Assembly (NCBI RefSeq): GCF_037935975.1
Contig: NZ_CP149817.1
Coordinates: forward strand, 3,162,001 to 3,226,000
Length of the DNA: 64,000 bases
Direction of reading: 5' to 3'
Origin: Teredinibacter turnerae
GTDB taxonomy: Bacteria; Pseudomonadota; Gammaproteobacteria; Pseudomonadales; Cellvibrionaceae
In this document: in pieces, positions 51,309 to 62,259 of the stretch
How the letters are laid out: the number at the start of each line of letters is the position of its first letter
How positions within the stretch are numbered: the stretch's first letter is position 1
Made by a program: the position numbers and the translations under genes
Notes under the pieces: generated by a model
Told to the model about the DNA's origin: nothing
What the model saw: the letters and a program-made list of their open reading frames with translations, nothing else
Databases searched by the model: none

Positions 51309-52727
51309 TCAGGATTCTGATCGGCTCACATTCAAGCTGAGCGCGCGCTCTGGCACCGCATACAGAGTAATGAGCCCAGCGGCGATTCCGGCCACACCTT
51401 CAAAAATCATATTGTGGAGCCCAAAGTGGCGCCACAATAACGCCGTGGTAAATCCCAAAGTGATAGCGATTATGGCAAGTAGTTGCGAGGGACGTCGCCC
51501 AAGGCTCTGCGCTATAAGCAGCGGCGCAAACGCACTGCCAAGGCCAGACCACGCCATTATCACCATACTGAAAACACTCTGATTGTTCGCCAGCGCAATC
51601 AAAAGCGCGATGCTGGTAATCAACACGGTCGCTAACTTCAAAATCCAGGGCTGTTCGAGCGAGTGCGGAATAATGTCGTGCGTGATCGCAGCGGAACAGC
51701 TTAGCAATAGTGAATCGGCGGTGGACATAGTTGCCGCAAAAATACCTGCTAGAATCATTCCCACAAAGAACGGTGAAAGCAGCTCCTGTGCAAGCGTAGG
51801 CAGCGCAAGTTCTGCATCGAACGATCCAGCCTCAGGCAGGTATACCCGGGATAGCATGCCGACACCATTGGCCATCACCCAAAATACGACAAACCAAGTG
51901 TAATACCATACCCGCGCCTGAACCATCTTCTGACTGTGCTCCAGGGCCATAAACCGCACCATTACATGAGGCTGTCCAATCACAGAGGCTCCCGCCACGA
52001 ACCAGCCAAAGGTGAACAATATCCAGCCACTAATTCCCGGTACGGGTAAATCGCTCGGAAGCACATTTAGAAAACCGTCGATCTGCCCCAGTGCATCAAG
52101 GGTGCCGCCGAAACCCCCAAGGCTGGAGACGGCGACAGCCAACAACAGAGCCATGGCACCAATCATAACAACCGATTGGGCCGCATCGGTCCAGATTGAT
52201 GCCCGAATGCCACCGGCGAGACAATAGAGCGCGACGACGACTGCCCCCACGACTGCGCCCGACCATATTGGCCATGAAAGCAGTACGTGTAGCGCTTTAC
52301 TGCCGGCCACTAACTGAGCCGCAGCGTAGGTAAGCAAAAACAGCAGAGAAATGACCCCTATCAAGCGCTGTAAGCCGTCGCGGCTTTCGCCGTACCAATT
52401 CGCGAGTACGCCCGCGTAGCTAACTTCGCTGTTGTTTTCAGTGGCTTTGTGCAACCGCTTATGCACGAATAAAGAGGCAACAAAGTCGCCGCATATCCAG
52501 CCCAGCATCAGCCAGATAGATGAGAGACCGGCAATGTAGGTATAACCGATCAGACCAATAAACATGTAACCACTGTTATTCGTGGCGACAGCGGACAACC
52601 CCACCAGCCAAGGAGCAATCGATGAACTGGCTAAATAATAATCTTTTTTGGTGCCCTGACTTTTCAGCCAGGATGAAATACCAACAGCGGTAAAAAACGC
52701 GAGAAAGAGTAGAAAAGAAAATATCAT
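51309..52727 (-). CDS. Sodium/solute symporter, SSS family (PutP-like)
   Basis: The 472-residue membrane protein has about 13 TM segments. GLSAVATNNSGYMFIGLIGYTY near residues 48-70 and GGIRASIWTDAAQSVVMIG near 170-190 are typical of the sodium:solute symporter family, especially proline- or pantothenate-type members. The frame is open from a GTG at 52787, but ATG 52727 gives a normal N-terminus that starts in TM1. The substrate cannot be decided from sequence. It lies downstream of the MaoC gene on the same strand but separated by over 350 bp with a hairpin, so it is probably a separate unit. Confidence 0.9.
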   Translation of the reverse strand: MIFSFLLFLAFFTAVGISSWLKSQGTKKDYYLASSSIAPWLVGLSAVATNNSGYMFIGLIGYTYIAGLSSIWLMLGWICGDFVASLFVHKRLHKATENNSEVSYAGVLANWYGESRDGLQRLIGVISLLFLLTYAAAQLVAGSKALHVLLSWPIWSGAVVGAVVVALYCLAGGIRASIWTDAAQSVVMIGAMALLLAVAVSSLGGFGGTLDALGQIDGFLNVLPSDLPVPGISGWILFTFGWFVAGASVIGQPHVMVRFMALEHSQKMVQARVWYYTWFVVFWVMANGVGMLSRVYLPEAGSFDAELALPTLAQELLSPFFVGMILAGIFAATMSTADSLLLSCSAAITHDIIPHSLEQPWILKLATVLITSIALLIALANNQSVFSMVIMAWSGLGSAFAPLLIAQSLGRRPSQLLAIIAITLGFTTALLWRHFGLHNMIFEGVAGIAAGLITLYAVPERALSLNVSRSES

Positions 52728-52921
52728 GGGCGCGACAATCGTAGGTGGTTGGTTAGACACGCAACTCGGCGTAGTCGGCAATGACACCGCAATGGGCTAC
52801 ATAGCGGCAGCGAAACGGCGACAGCGCACTAGTGCCTGGTGTTATAAGTTAACATTGGCAGAGGGTGTTCGCCTAAATAGCACTTTTTGGGGGTTCAGAC
52901 AGCAAACGCCATCCGGCATGG

Positions 52922-52960
52922 CTGGTGGTAGAGTGCGGACTACCACCAGTAGTCGACTAC
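52922..52960. repeat. Perfect hairpin followed by a palindrome
   Basis: CTGGTGGTAG (52922-52931) and CTACCACCAG (52940-52949) form a perfect 10-bp stem with an 8-base loop. GTAGTCGACTAC (52949-52960) immediately follows as a 12-bp perfect palindrome. It lies in the gap between the MaoC-like gene (ends 53081) and the symporter start, both on the minus strand. It could be a terminator of the MaoC transcript or a protein-binding site before the symporter. No flanking T-run. Confidence 0.6.
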
Positions 52961-53080
52961 CCTACCATTGATTGGCAGCTAAGTGAAATCATGCAGGAAT
53001 AAGACAGCACAAGGCACATAAATCATCAAATGAAGAATGAGCCGATGCTATCCGACAGCAGAGCAGACAGGCGTTGGGAC

Positions 53081-53749
53081 CTACAAATAAACGCGGGTAA
53101 GAAGTTCGACGCGACAAGCTTCTTTGCGACCCAGTTCAATCTCCACAATGACTTCTTCCGTCAAATCTATACTGCGTTTGTTCAATTCATATTTTCGCAG
53201 ATAGGTTCGCGAACGAAGACGGCTACCCGATTTTACGGGAGTTATGAAGCGAAGGTCGTTCATGCCACAGTTCACCACCATGCGGCTATTCGGATAATGC
53301 ACCTTGGCATACTCCTCAAGGCCACGCATTTTCGGTAGCAACGACACAATCAAGAAGCCGTGGGCAATGGTTGATTTGAAAGGGGATTCACGCTCAGCAC
53401 GCACCGGATCGGTATGAATCCATTGTGCGTCGCCGGTCGCTTGAGCGAAGCTATCGATCATCGACTGATCGACCAATTGCCAATCACCCAGGTGAACCTC
53501 CTGCCCTAACTTCCGGCGAAGACTGGAAGCAAGTTCAACAACGGCGGGTAGCGGTACAACGGCAGGGTGAAGCTCTTCGTTAGCAACCGCGATGAAACGA
53601 GAAAAGAAGGCGCTGGCGAACGAATTGGATACGGATTGGTTGAGAGACTCTTTAAGCTCTCTGACCTGAGGCTCCAGTCGACGGATAAACTCGCCGTTGC
53701 TGAGCTGCAATTGTTGGCCCTTTTCTTTCAACAACTCAACAATATTCAC
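53081..53749 (-). CDS. MaoC-like hydratase domain protein with helical N-terminal extension
   Basis: The 222-residue protein has a MaoC/R-specific enoyl-CoA hydratase hot-dog domain at about residues 85-222. FAQATGDAQWIHTDPVRA carries the catalytic Asp and His, followed by STIAHGFLIVSLL. The first ~80 residues are mainly helical with charged coil and are not part of the usual ~150-residue family unit. An upstream TTG is in frame, but the GTG at 53749 has GGGGAT eight bases before it and is chosen. Hydration or dehydration of acyl-CoA is likely; the substrate is unknown. It is transcribed divergently from the recombinase at 54051. Confidence 0.83.
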   Translation of the reverse strand: MNIVELLKEKGQQLQLSNGEFIRRLEPQVRELKESLNQSVSNSFASAFFSRFIAVANEELHPAVVPLPAVVELASSLRRKLGQEVHLGDWQLVDQSMIDSFAQATGDAQWIHTDPVRAERESPFKSTIAHGFLIVSLLPKMRGLEEYAKVHYPNSRMVVNCGMNDLRFITPVKSGSRLRSRTYLRKYELNKRSIDLTEEVIVEIELGRKEACRVELLTRVYL

Positions 53750-54050
53750 AAGTTTTATCCCCAAATACGACTACCTGCCCATTCTGCCACCTTATACGTT
53801 AGCAAAACGGCATTAGATCTATACAAAATAATTAGACAGGAGGGGTTGGTAAAAAGCAATAAGCGAGAGAATGTCGCTCGGTCAACCCAACAGAAGAATA
53901 ATAAGTAGAGATTATACTGCGCGAGCTGGTGATAAGCGAAATAATTTTATAGCCCCGAACCAGGAAACAAGTGGCAAACTCTTCCTATCTGGTTGTTTTA
54001 AGGAGATTTTTCGCTAAAATTGTCGTTCGTTATAACGAGGTGATTCTACA
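53750..54050. other. Divergent intergenic region between MaoC-like gene and recombinase
   Basis: About 300 bp, AT-rich, holding the promoters of both divergent genes. No tRNA, no clear attachment site and no strong operator-like dyad were seen. Confidence 0.5.
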
Positions 54051-55295
54051 TTGAACACGCCTGCCCCAATTTTCGATGGACCCGAATTCCAGGAGAATCC
54101 TTTCCACAGAAAGCACTTCGCCACCTCTGCGTTCTTCCATACGGACACGACGGTATACCAATCAGAGCTCGATTATGAATTTGCACTCAAATTTTTGTTC
54201 AGTTATACCGGAAGCAGTGCAACTTTTAACTCATACCGCAGAGAGCTTGAAAGACTGTTGCAATGGTCCTGGTTTATCCAAAAAAAAGCTGTCATTAACC
54301 TTCGACGTGAAGATATCGAAGCGTTTATAGAATTCGCGCGCCATCCGCCAGACAGCTGGATAGGCGTTAAAAATGTTGCACGATTCAAAAGCCGAGACGG
54401 CTTGCGGATAGCCAACGGCGACTGGCGCCCCTATGTCGTGAGCCAAACCAAGGAGCTGGCCCGCGCAGGCATCAGCCCTCAAATTGAGAACTACCAGCTT
54501 TCCCAGTCAGCACTAAAAGCGACCTTTTCCGTATTGTCATCGTTTTATGGCTACCTGATTCAGGAGGGCGTGTGCGAGTCCAACCCAGTAGCGTTAATCC
54601 GCCAAAAAAGTAAATTTCTACAGCGCGAGCAAACCCATAAGCCCATCCGTCGAATCTCGAACCTGCAATGGCAGTTCCTCCAGGAGCTGGCCGCGGACCT
54701 GGCAGATAAACACCCGGAAAAATACGAGCGCAGCCTCTTTATACTGAATTGTCTACTTGGTATGTATTTGCGTATTTCTGAGGTTGTAGCAGATGAGCGC
54801 GCCACCCCGACTATGGGTGACTTTCGCCGTGATATGGATGGGAATTGGTGGTTTCATGTGACTGGCAAGGGTAACAAAAACCGGATTGTGACTGTATCCG
54901 ACGAGATGATGGATGCGCTTAAGCGCTACCGCAAGTATCTATCTCTGCCCCCCCTGCCAGTTGCTGGCGAACGCACGCCCCTGGTAGCGAAGACACTGGG
55001 CCGTGGCGCAATTACCAGCACGCGACAAATCCGCGCGCTGCTGCAAGAGATGTTTGATCTTGCCTATGAAAAAATGGCGCAAGAAGGGTTCGCCGACGAT
55101 GCGCAGGATCTACGCTCGGCGACTGCTCACTGGTTGCGTCATACGGGCATTTCAGAAGATGTCAAAACCCGTCCCCGTGAACACGTTCGTGACGACGCAG
55201 GTCATGCCAGCATGGCGACCACCGACAAATATATTGATAGCGATTTGCGCGAACGTCATGCGTCGGGTCGCAGAAAAAAACTGCGCGATATATAG
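54051..55295 (+). CDS. Complete tyrosine recombinase/integrase
   Basis: The 414-residue protein has an N-terminal core-binding helical domain (about 40-190; FNSYRRELERLLQWSWF). The catalytic domain follows: YLRISEVVADE near 240 carries Arg I, HWLRHTGISED near 363 the His-x-x-Arg box, and GHASMATTDKYI near 386 His and the nucleophilic Tyr. All catalytic residues are present, unlike the recombinase at 39.7 kb. The start appears to be TTG at 54051, behind CGAGGTG. It is divergent from the MaoC-like gene. No adjacent tRNA or clear attachment repeat was found, so whether it mobilises anything here is open. Confidence 0.9.
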   Translation: MNTPAPIFDGPEFQENPFHRKHFATSAFFHTDTTVYQSELDYEFALKFLFSYTGSSATFNSYRRELERLLQWSWFIQKKAVINLRREDIEAFIEFARHPPDSWIGVKNVARFKSRDGLRIANGDWRPYVVSQTKELARAGISPQIENYQLSQSALKATFSVLSSFYGYLIQEGVCESNPVALIRQKSKFLQREQTHKPIRRISNLQWQFLQELAADLADKHPEKYERSLFILNCLLGMYLRISEVVADERATPTMGDFRRDMDGNWWFHVTGKGNKNRIVTVSDEMMDALKRYRKYLSLPPLPVAGERTPLVAKTLGRGAITSTRQIRALLQEMFDLAYEKMAQEGFADDAQDLRSATAHWLRHTGISEDVKTRPREHVRDDAGHASMATTDKYIDSDLRERHASGRRKKLRDI

Positions 55296-55399
55296 GAGGC
55301 GGGCAAGAACACACACTTCTGGCACTTTGCCGACGCCATCCCGGTACCACTCCATAGCGCGATCTAGCCAATGCGCGGAACTGAGCACACTGGCTAAAA

Positions 55400-56785
55400 C
55401 TAAGCTCGCGGAGATCGCATAGTCACAAACTCTTCCGCCGCTGTTGGGTGGATACCCACAGTCGCATCGAAGTCTTCTTTGGTGGCGCCCACTTTAATGG
55501 CTATCGCAATCCCCTGGATTATCTCTCCAGCATCGGGGCCCACCATATGCGCTCCCAGCACCTTGCGGGTTTGCTTGTCGACCACCAGCTTCATCAAGGT
55601 TTTTTCCTGCAGGCCGCTTAAAGTGTGCTTCATCGGTTTGAAGGTACTCTGATAAACCTCGACCTCGTGACCACTCTCGCGTGCATCTTCTTCGCTGTAC
55701 CCGACTGTACCAATGTTCGGCTGACAAAATACGGCTGTCGGAATGTGCTTATAGTTCATAGTGATCGGCTGGTCCGCAAACAAATTACGCGCCAACGCCA
55801 TGCCCTCAGCCAAAGCAACAGGAGTAAGCTGAAAACGATCAATTACATCACCGACGGCATAAACCCCGGGCACGTTGGATGCGAAATTGTCATCGACTTC
55901 AATTGCACCATTGGGCTTGAGGTTAACACCAAGCGCCTCCAGCCCAATATTTCGAGTTTTTGGTGTGCGGCCAATCGCGGAAATAACGCAATCCACCACC
56001 CGCGTTTGCACTTGCTCGGCCGCACCCTCGGCTTTAGCATTGAGGGTAACCTGAAGAGTGCCATTACTCAGCTTTTCGACCGCTTTAATGTCTGTGCTAA
56101 ACGACAGCTTCACGCCCTTTTCGGCTATCTGTTCCGCAGCGAAGCGCCGCACATCGCCATCAAAATGGCGCAAGAACATCTCGCCCCGATACACGAGCTC
56201 CGTATCGCAACCCAGTGCATTCAAAATACCCGCGAACTCAACAGCGATATAACCGCCGCCCTCAACAATCACGCGCTTGGGTAGGTGATGCAAATAGAAG
56301 AAGTCATTTGAATTGGTTACGTGCTCTGCGCCGGGATAGCGCGGTTCTCGCGGCCAGCTACCGGTTGCCACCAGGATGTTTTTTGCGGTGTAGGTATTCC
56401 CATCCACTTCAACGAGATTAGGGCCAGCTATAGTGGCCCGGCCGCGAATAATCTCCACGCCCGAACCTTCCAGAATCCGACCATACACACCGTTCAGGCG
56501 CTCTATCTCCTGGGTTTTGTTATCCCGCAGAGTTTGCCAGTCGAAATCGAGGTTATCGTAGCTCCAGCCAAAACCTCGGGCCGCTTCAAAGTCTTCTTTA
56601 AAATGTGAACCGTAAACAAATAACTTTTTGGGCACACAGCCGACATTGACACAGGTGCCGCCCAGGTACAAATCTTCAGCGACGGCCACCTTTGCTCCTA
56701 GCTGAGCGGCAATGCGGCTCGCGCGAACACCGCCGGACCCGGCGCCAATCACAAACAAATCAAAATCCATAACATCTTCAGACAT
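55400..56785 (-). CDS. gor: Glutathione-disulfide reductase
   Basis: The 461-residue FAD-dependent class I disulfide oxidoreductase has the FAD fold GAGSGGVRASRIAA at residues 13-26, the redox Cys pair GGTCVNVGCVPKK near 42-54, and the NADPH fold at about 175. A second FAD contact is VYAVGDV near 305, and the C-terminal catalytic GIHPTAAEEFVTMR is near 440. It reduces oxidised glutathione with NADPH in the cytosol. GAAGGGAAACCTC precedes the ATG. It converges with the recombinase gene, 104 bp apart. Confidence 0.94.
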   Translation of the reverse strand: MSEDVMDFDLFVIGAGSGGVRASRIAAQLGAKVAVAEDLYLGGTCVNVGCVPKKLFVYGSHFKEDFEAARGFGWSYDNLDFDWQTLRDNKTQEIERLNGVYGRILEGSGVEIIRGRATIAGPNLVEVDGNTYTAKNILVATGSWPREPRYPGAEHVTNSNDFFYLHHLPKRVIVEGGGYIAVEFAGILNALGCDTELVYRGEMFLRHFDGDVRRFAAEQIAEKGVKLSFSTDIKAVEKLSNGTLQVTLNAKAEGAAEQVQTRVVDCVISAIGRTPKTRNIGLEALGVNLKPNGAIEVDDNFASNVPGVYAVGDVIDRFQLTPVALAEGMALARNLFADQPITMNYKHIPTAVFCQPNIGTVGYSEEDARESGHEVEVYQSTFKPMKHTLSGLQEKTLMKLVVDKQTRKVLGAHMVGPDAGEIIQGIAIAIKVGATKEDFDATVGIHPTAAEEFVTMRSPRA

Positions 56786-56842
56786 GAGGTTTCCCTTCTT
56801 AGAGTTCTAAACTGCAGCAAACGCTACCTGCGCCAGGGTCCG

Positions 56843-57097
56843 CTATACCTCTATTTCAATGGAGGGATGGCGACCGTCGCCTCGGCGGCGGTCCTTACCT
56901 GAACGCAATTCGTAAATTGACCGCGGAACCGATTTTTGGTTCTTTCGACGATCAGGAGTTAGCCGACGCTCTCGAAGCGGCGGCCCAGCAGGAGTGAAGG
57001 GACCGTACTTGTCATCCCCGTGGCTTTCTGTACCTTGGGTTGTCTGATCCCGGCGAAGCGGTAACGTCGGGCTGGAGGGTTTTATGGAGTCAACCAT
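56843..57097 (-). CDS. Small Arg-rich hypothetical protein
   Basis: An 84-residue, strongly basic and proline-rich protein with LRERRLTPDRRKN and ELRSGKDRRRGDGRHP. Such repeated D-R-R segments occur in short, conserved but uncharacterised gammaproteobacterial proteins. No signal peptide or membrane segment. An upstream TTG is in frame two codons earlier; the ATG at 57097 is preferred. It lies 57 bp upstream of gor on the same strand. No function is assigned. Confidence 0.55.
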   Translation of the reverse strand: MVDSIKPSSPTLPLRRDQTTQGTESHGDDKYGPFTPAGPPLRERRLTPDRRKNQKSVPRSIYELRSGKDRRRGDGRHPSIEIEV

Positions 57098-57161
57098 GGT
57101 CAATTCCGCAGTCTTAGAACAAAAGGATGCTTAAAGACTATCGGCCTGATTCAAAATTGCT

Positions 57162-58541
57162 TTAACGCTTGAACCACCCCAGAGACTTGTGCAAAGCCAC
57201 TACACCACCGATTATCAGCAGCGTCGGTGCATGAATCTCCGTATTTTTTACCTTTAATGGCATTGATGCCAAGGTGCCTGTATGCACAACCTGCGTAGGT
57301 AAGGTTCCCCGCTCAACCAACGCCACCGGCGTATCTGCGGGCTTACCAAATTCGATCATTTTAGTGCAGATTTGTTCCAGCCCTACCAACCCCATATAAA
57401 ACACGAGCGTCTGGTGGTCCGCCACGAACTCTTGCCAATCGAAGTTGACCTCACCGTTTTTAAGATGCCCAGTAATAAACCGCACAGAACTGGAGTAATC
57501 GCGGTGGGTTAACGGAATTCCCGCGTAGGCCGAGCAACCGCTGGCGGCCGTAATACCAGGCACCACTTGGAATGGAATCTGATGCTCGGCCAGCAGATCA
57601 ATTTCTTCACCGCCGCGACCAAATATAAAAGGATCACCTCCTTTGAGCCGAAGAACCCGCTTACCTTCCTGTGCAAGCCTCAGCAGCAATTGGTTAATCT
57701 GCTCCTGAGGCATCGCATGCTCACTGCGACGCTTACCGACATAAATACGGTCCGCGTCGCGCCTGACCATCTCAAGAATCGGCTCTGACACTAGCCTGTC
57801 ATACAATACAACTTCTGCCTGCTGCATTAAGCGTAACGCTTTAAAGGTCAAAAGATCGGGATCACCTGGCCCTGCACCCACCAGATACACTTCTCCGTGA
57901 TCCACGACTTCGCCTGCAGCAATGCGTTTTTGCAAAACAAATTCCGCTGCGGATTCGTTGCCAGCTAATACCTGCTCAGCGATAGTACCGCCCAGTACGC
58001 TTTCCCAGAAGCGTCGCCGTTGCTCGCCGTCGCTGAAACGGCTTTTAACCGCATCGCGAAAACGGCTGGCGAATTTCGCCAGCCTGCCGTATGACGCGGG
58101 AAAGGTCGATTCCAGTTGGGTGCGCACCCGTCGGGCCAGCACTGGGGATTCACCGCCGCTGCTCGCGGCAATAATAAGCGGACTGCGATCGACAATCGCC
58201 GGGGTAATAACACTACATAACGCAGGGCTATCGACCACATTCACAGGGATCTGTCGGGCGTGGCAGTCTTCTGATACCTGCCGGTTGACGGAGTCGATAT
58301 CCGTCGCCGAAATGACCAGTACCGATTGCCCAAGTAACGCTGAATTGTAGGCTTGTTTGTGGAGTTGCCCACCGGATGATTCGACCAATTGTGCTAACTC
58401 GTCCTGAACATCAGGCGCGACCACAGAAATACACGCACCCGCTTTGGCGAGTAAGCGAGCTTTGCGAGTCGCTATAGTGCCGCCACCAACGACCAGGCAT
58501 GGTTTGGTTTTGAGATCAAAAAAAAGTGGGAGGTAGTCCAT
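57162..58541 (-). CDS. cysG: Siroheme synthase, trifunctional
   Basis: The 459-residue fused enzyme has two parts. The N-terminal precorrin-2 dehydrogenase/ferrochelatase has [15 protein letters not shown] near 16-30. The C-terminal SAM-dependent uroporphyrinogen III methyltransferase has [17 protein letters not shown] near 218, the VLYDRLVS box and [13 protein letters not shown] near 298. It makes siroheme for sulfite and nitrite reductases. ATG 58541 is preferred to the in-frame TTG at 58547. Length is typical. It lies downstream of serS, with a hairpin between. Confidence 0.95.
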   Translation of the reverse strand: MDYLPLFFDLKTKPCLVVGGGTIATRKARLLAKAGACISVVAPDVQDELAQLVESSGGQLHKQAYNSALLGQSVLVISATDIDSVNRQVSEDCHARQIPVNVVDSPALCSVITPAIVDRSPLIIAASSGGESPVLARRVRTQLESTFPASYGRLAKFASRFRDAVKSRFSDGEQRRRFWESVLGGTIAEQVLAGNESAAEFVLQKRIAAGEVVDHGEVYLVGAGPGDPDLLTFKALRLMQQAEVVLYDRLVSEPILEMVRRDADRIYVGKRRSEHAMPQEQINQLLLRLAQEGKRVLRLKGGDPFIFGRGGEEIDLLAEHQIPFQVVPGITAASGCSAYAGIPLTHRDYSSSVRFITGHLKNGEVNFDWQEFVADHQTLVFYMGLVGLEQICTKMIEFGKPADTPVALVERGTLPTQVVHTGTLASMPLKVKNTEIHAPTLLIIGGVVALHKSLGWFKR

Positions 58542-58553
58542 CGGCAATACCGA

Positions 58554-58578
58554 GCGTCAGACGCCCGGCGCCTGACGC
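58554..58578 (-). terminator. Hairpin between serS and cysG
   Basis: GCGTCAG (58554-58560) and CTGACGC (58572-58578) form a perfect 7-bp GC-rich stem with an 11-base, mostly self-complementary loop. It is 8 bp after the serS stop and 13 bp before the cysG start. No T-run follows, so it may be an attenuator or processing hairpin and not a full terminator. Confidence 0.5.
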
Positions 58579-58586
58579 TGCTTAGA

Positions 58587-60253
<1,667 letters not shown>

Positions 60254-60258
60254 AGAAC

Positions 60259-61602
60259 TCACTCTTTATCGTCTTGTTGATTTCTGTACTGTTCATTCAA
60301 ACTGCGCAAGTGACGCAGCTTGTCGCCGATTTTAATCTCGAGCCCCCGCTCCACAGGCTGGTAATACTGCACTGGGGACATTTCAGTTGGGAAATAATTA
60401 ACCCCTGCGGCAAAGGCATCTGGCTCGCTGTGTGCGTACCGGTATTCGGCACCATAAGACAAATCTTTCATCAGGCGAGTAGGCGCATTTCGCAGGTGAA
60501 CAGGCACGTCGTAGCTGGGCATTTGGCGCACATCTTCTCGTGCTTGGTTGAAGGCATTATACACAGCGTTGCTTTTTGGCGCTGCCGCGAGGTAAGTCAC
60601 CGCTTGGGCTAACGCGAGTTCCCCTTCCGGGCTACCGAGCCGTTCTTGCACATCCCAAGCATTGAGCGCGAGCGTAATACCCCGTGGATCGGCATTGCCA
60701 ATATCTTCTGACGCCATCCGTACCACGCGACGCGCAATATACAGAGGGTCACAGCCACCATCGAGCATGCGCACAAACCAGTAAAGCGCCGCGTCCGGAT
60801 CTGAACCCCGCACCGACTTGTGCAACGCTGAAATCTGTTCGTAGAACAGGTCTCCGCCTTTATCAAAGCGCCGCACGTCTCCGGTCAAGACCTGTGCAAG
60901 CACATCTGCTCCGAGGGTGTCCCCTGTGTCGAGCAGATCGCTGGCGATCTCGAGCAAATTCAACAAGCGCCGCGCATCGCCGTCAGCCGCCTGAATAAGC
61001 AACTTGCGCTCGGTGTCGGCAATTTTTAACTGTTTGTCCACCAGCCCCCGCTCGCTGGATAACGCCTTGTCGATCAGCTGTGCCTGCTGCTCATCAGTGA
61101 AGCGCTGGAGCACGTAGACACGGCAACGGGAGAGCAGCGCATTGTTGACCTCAAAGGACGGGTTCTCGGTCGTGGCTCCGACAAATAGAATGGTGCCATC
61201 TTCCACATAGGGGAGGAAGGCATCCTGTTGAGATTTGTTGAACCGATGGACTTCATCAACAAATAAAATGGTCTTGCGCCCATAAGCCTGCTGCTGTTGA
61301 CGGGCTTGTTGGACCGCATCGCGAATGTCCTTGACCCCGGCAAGCACGGCCGAAATAGACAGGAAAAAGGCGTTGGCTTCATTGGCGAGCAAACGCGCAA
61401 GTGAGGTTTTACCTATCCCCGGCGGCCCCCAAAGAATCATCGAGTGAATTTGGCCATGAGCTATCGCCTGTCGCAGCGGCTTCCCAGTGCCAAGCAAGTG
61501 CTCCTGGCCGAGATACTCATCCAGATTACGGGGCCTTAAGCGCGCAGCCAAAGGCTCAAAGTGGCCGGTATTGCGCGGCTCATCAAATAGATCGTCCGCC
61601 AC
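60259..61602 (-). CDS. rarA: Replication-associated recombination protein A (AAA+ ATPase)
   Basis: The 447-residue AAA+ protein of the RarA/MgsA/WRNIP1 family has [15 protein letters not shown] (Walker A) near residue 56, [11 protein letters not shown] (Walker B) near 112 and [10 protein letters not shown] (sensor 1) near 137. The tetramerisation and C-terminal domains follow. It acts at stalled replication forks. The start codon appears to be GTG at 61602 behind GGAAG, 3 bp after the lolA stop, so the genes are coupled. Confidence 0.95.
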   Translation of the reverse strand: MADDLFDEPRNTGHFEPLAARLRPRNLDEYLGQEHLLGTGKPLRQAIAHGQIHSMILWGPPGIGKTSLARLLANEANAFFLSISAVLAGVKDIRDAVQQARQQQQAYGRKTILFVDEVHRFNKSQQDAFLPYVEDGTILFVGATTENPSFEVNNALLSRCRVYVLQRFTDEQQAQLIDKALSSERGLVDKQLKIADTERKLLIQAADGDARRLLNLLEIASDLLDTGDTLGADVLAQVLTGDVRRFDKGGDLFYEQISALHKSVRGSDPDAALYWFVRMLDGGCDPLYIARRVVRMASEDIGNADPRGITLALNAWDVQERLGSPEGELALAQAVTYLAAAPKSNAVYNAFNQAREDVRQMPSYDVPVHLRNAPTRLMKDLSYGAEYRYAHSEPDAFAAGVNYFPTEMSPVQYYQPVERGLEIKIGDKLRHLRSLNEQYRNQQDDKE

Positions 61603-61605
61603 GCA

Positions 61606-62253
61606 CTAGCTTCCGCTATGAATAACATCAGTGCCCGCTGGCGGCTTAAAGCTGAAAATAGTCGCATCGATAGGCTTATTGAGCTGACGCTTGGAGAAGG
61701 TCACAACCGTACGCTGCCCTAACTTGTCTTCCAGTGTCATGCCAGCGAGCCGGTCTTTTTTGTCGAAGACGAACTCCAGGCCAGAAAAATTACTGGTTTG
61801 CTCATTTTTTGGAGCCATCCGGTAAGTGAGCGCACCCTTGTTTATCGACGCGTTTATCGAAGCCGTAATAGTGTAGGTTTTTGCTAATTCGGCAAAATCT
61901 CCGCTCAGCAATTGTGCGGGCGTCGATGCCAGTTGCTGTTTGGAATACACCGTGACCTGCTCCATATCCGGGTCGTACACCCAGAGCTGCTCGCCATCGG
62001 TCACCACAGTTTGCTCAAATGGCGGCTCGACCTGCCAGAAAAACCTGCCGGGGTTACTCACCTTCACCAGCCCTTTCGTTTTTTGCAGTTCGGCGCCTGA
62101 GTCGTCCAGTAACCGCTGCTCAAAGTGCGCGGAAAAAGTGTTCAGTGCTTGTAACTTAGCACTCAAATCAGCCACGTCGTCCGCCCAGGATACAGAGCAA
62201 AACAGCCCGTTTAACAGAATAGCCGCAGTGAAAAATATATTTTTTAACGCCAT
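61606..62253 (-). CDS. lolA: Outer-membrane lipoprotein carrier LolA
   Basis: The 215-residue periplasmic chaperone has a signal peptide (AAILLNGLFCSVSWADD). The LolA features follow: FSAHFEQRLLDDSG near 42, GRFFWQVEPPFEQTVVTDG near 68 and LWVYDPDMEQVTVY near 90. It shuttles lipoproteins from LolCDE to LolB. Gene order ftsK-lolA-rarA is the standard gammaproteobacterial one. It starts 6 bp after the ftsK stop. This is the housekeeping copy, distinct from the LolA-like gene in the biosynthetic cluster. Confidence 0.95.
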   Translation of the reverse strand: MALKNIFFTAAILLNGLFCSVSWADDVADLSAKLQALNTFSAHFEQRLLDDSGAELQKTKGLVKVSNPGRFFWQVEPPFEQTVVTDGEQLWVYDPDMEQVTVYSKQQLASTPAQLLSGDFAELAKTYTITASINASINKGALTYRMAPKNEQTSNFSGLEFVFDKKDRLAGMTLEDKLGQRTVVTFSKRQLNKPIDATIFSFKPPAGTDVIHSGS

Positions 62254-62259
62254 GATTAC

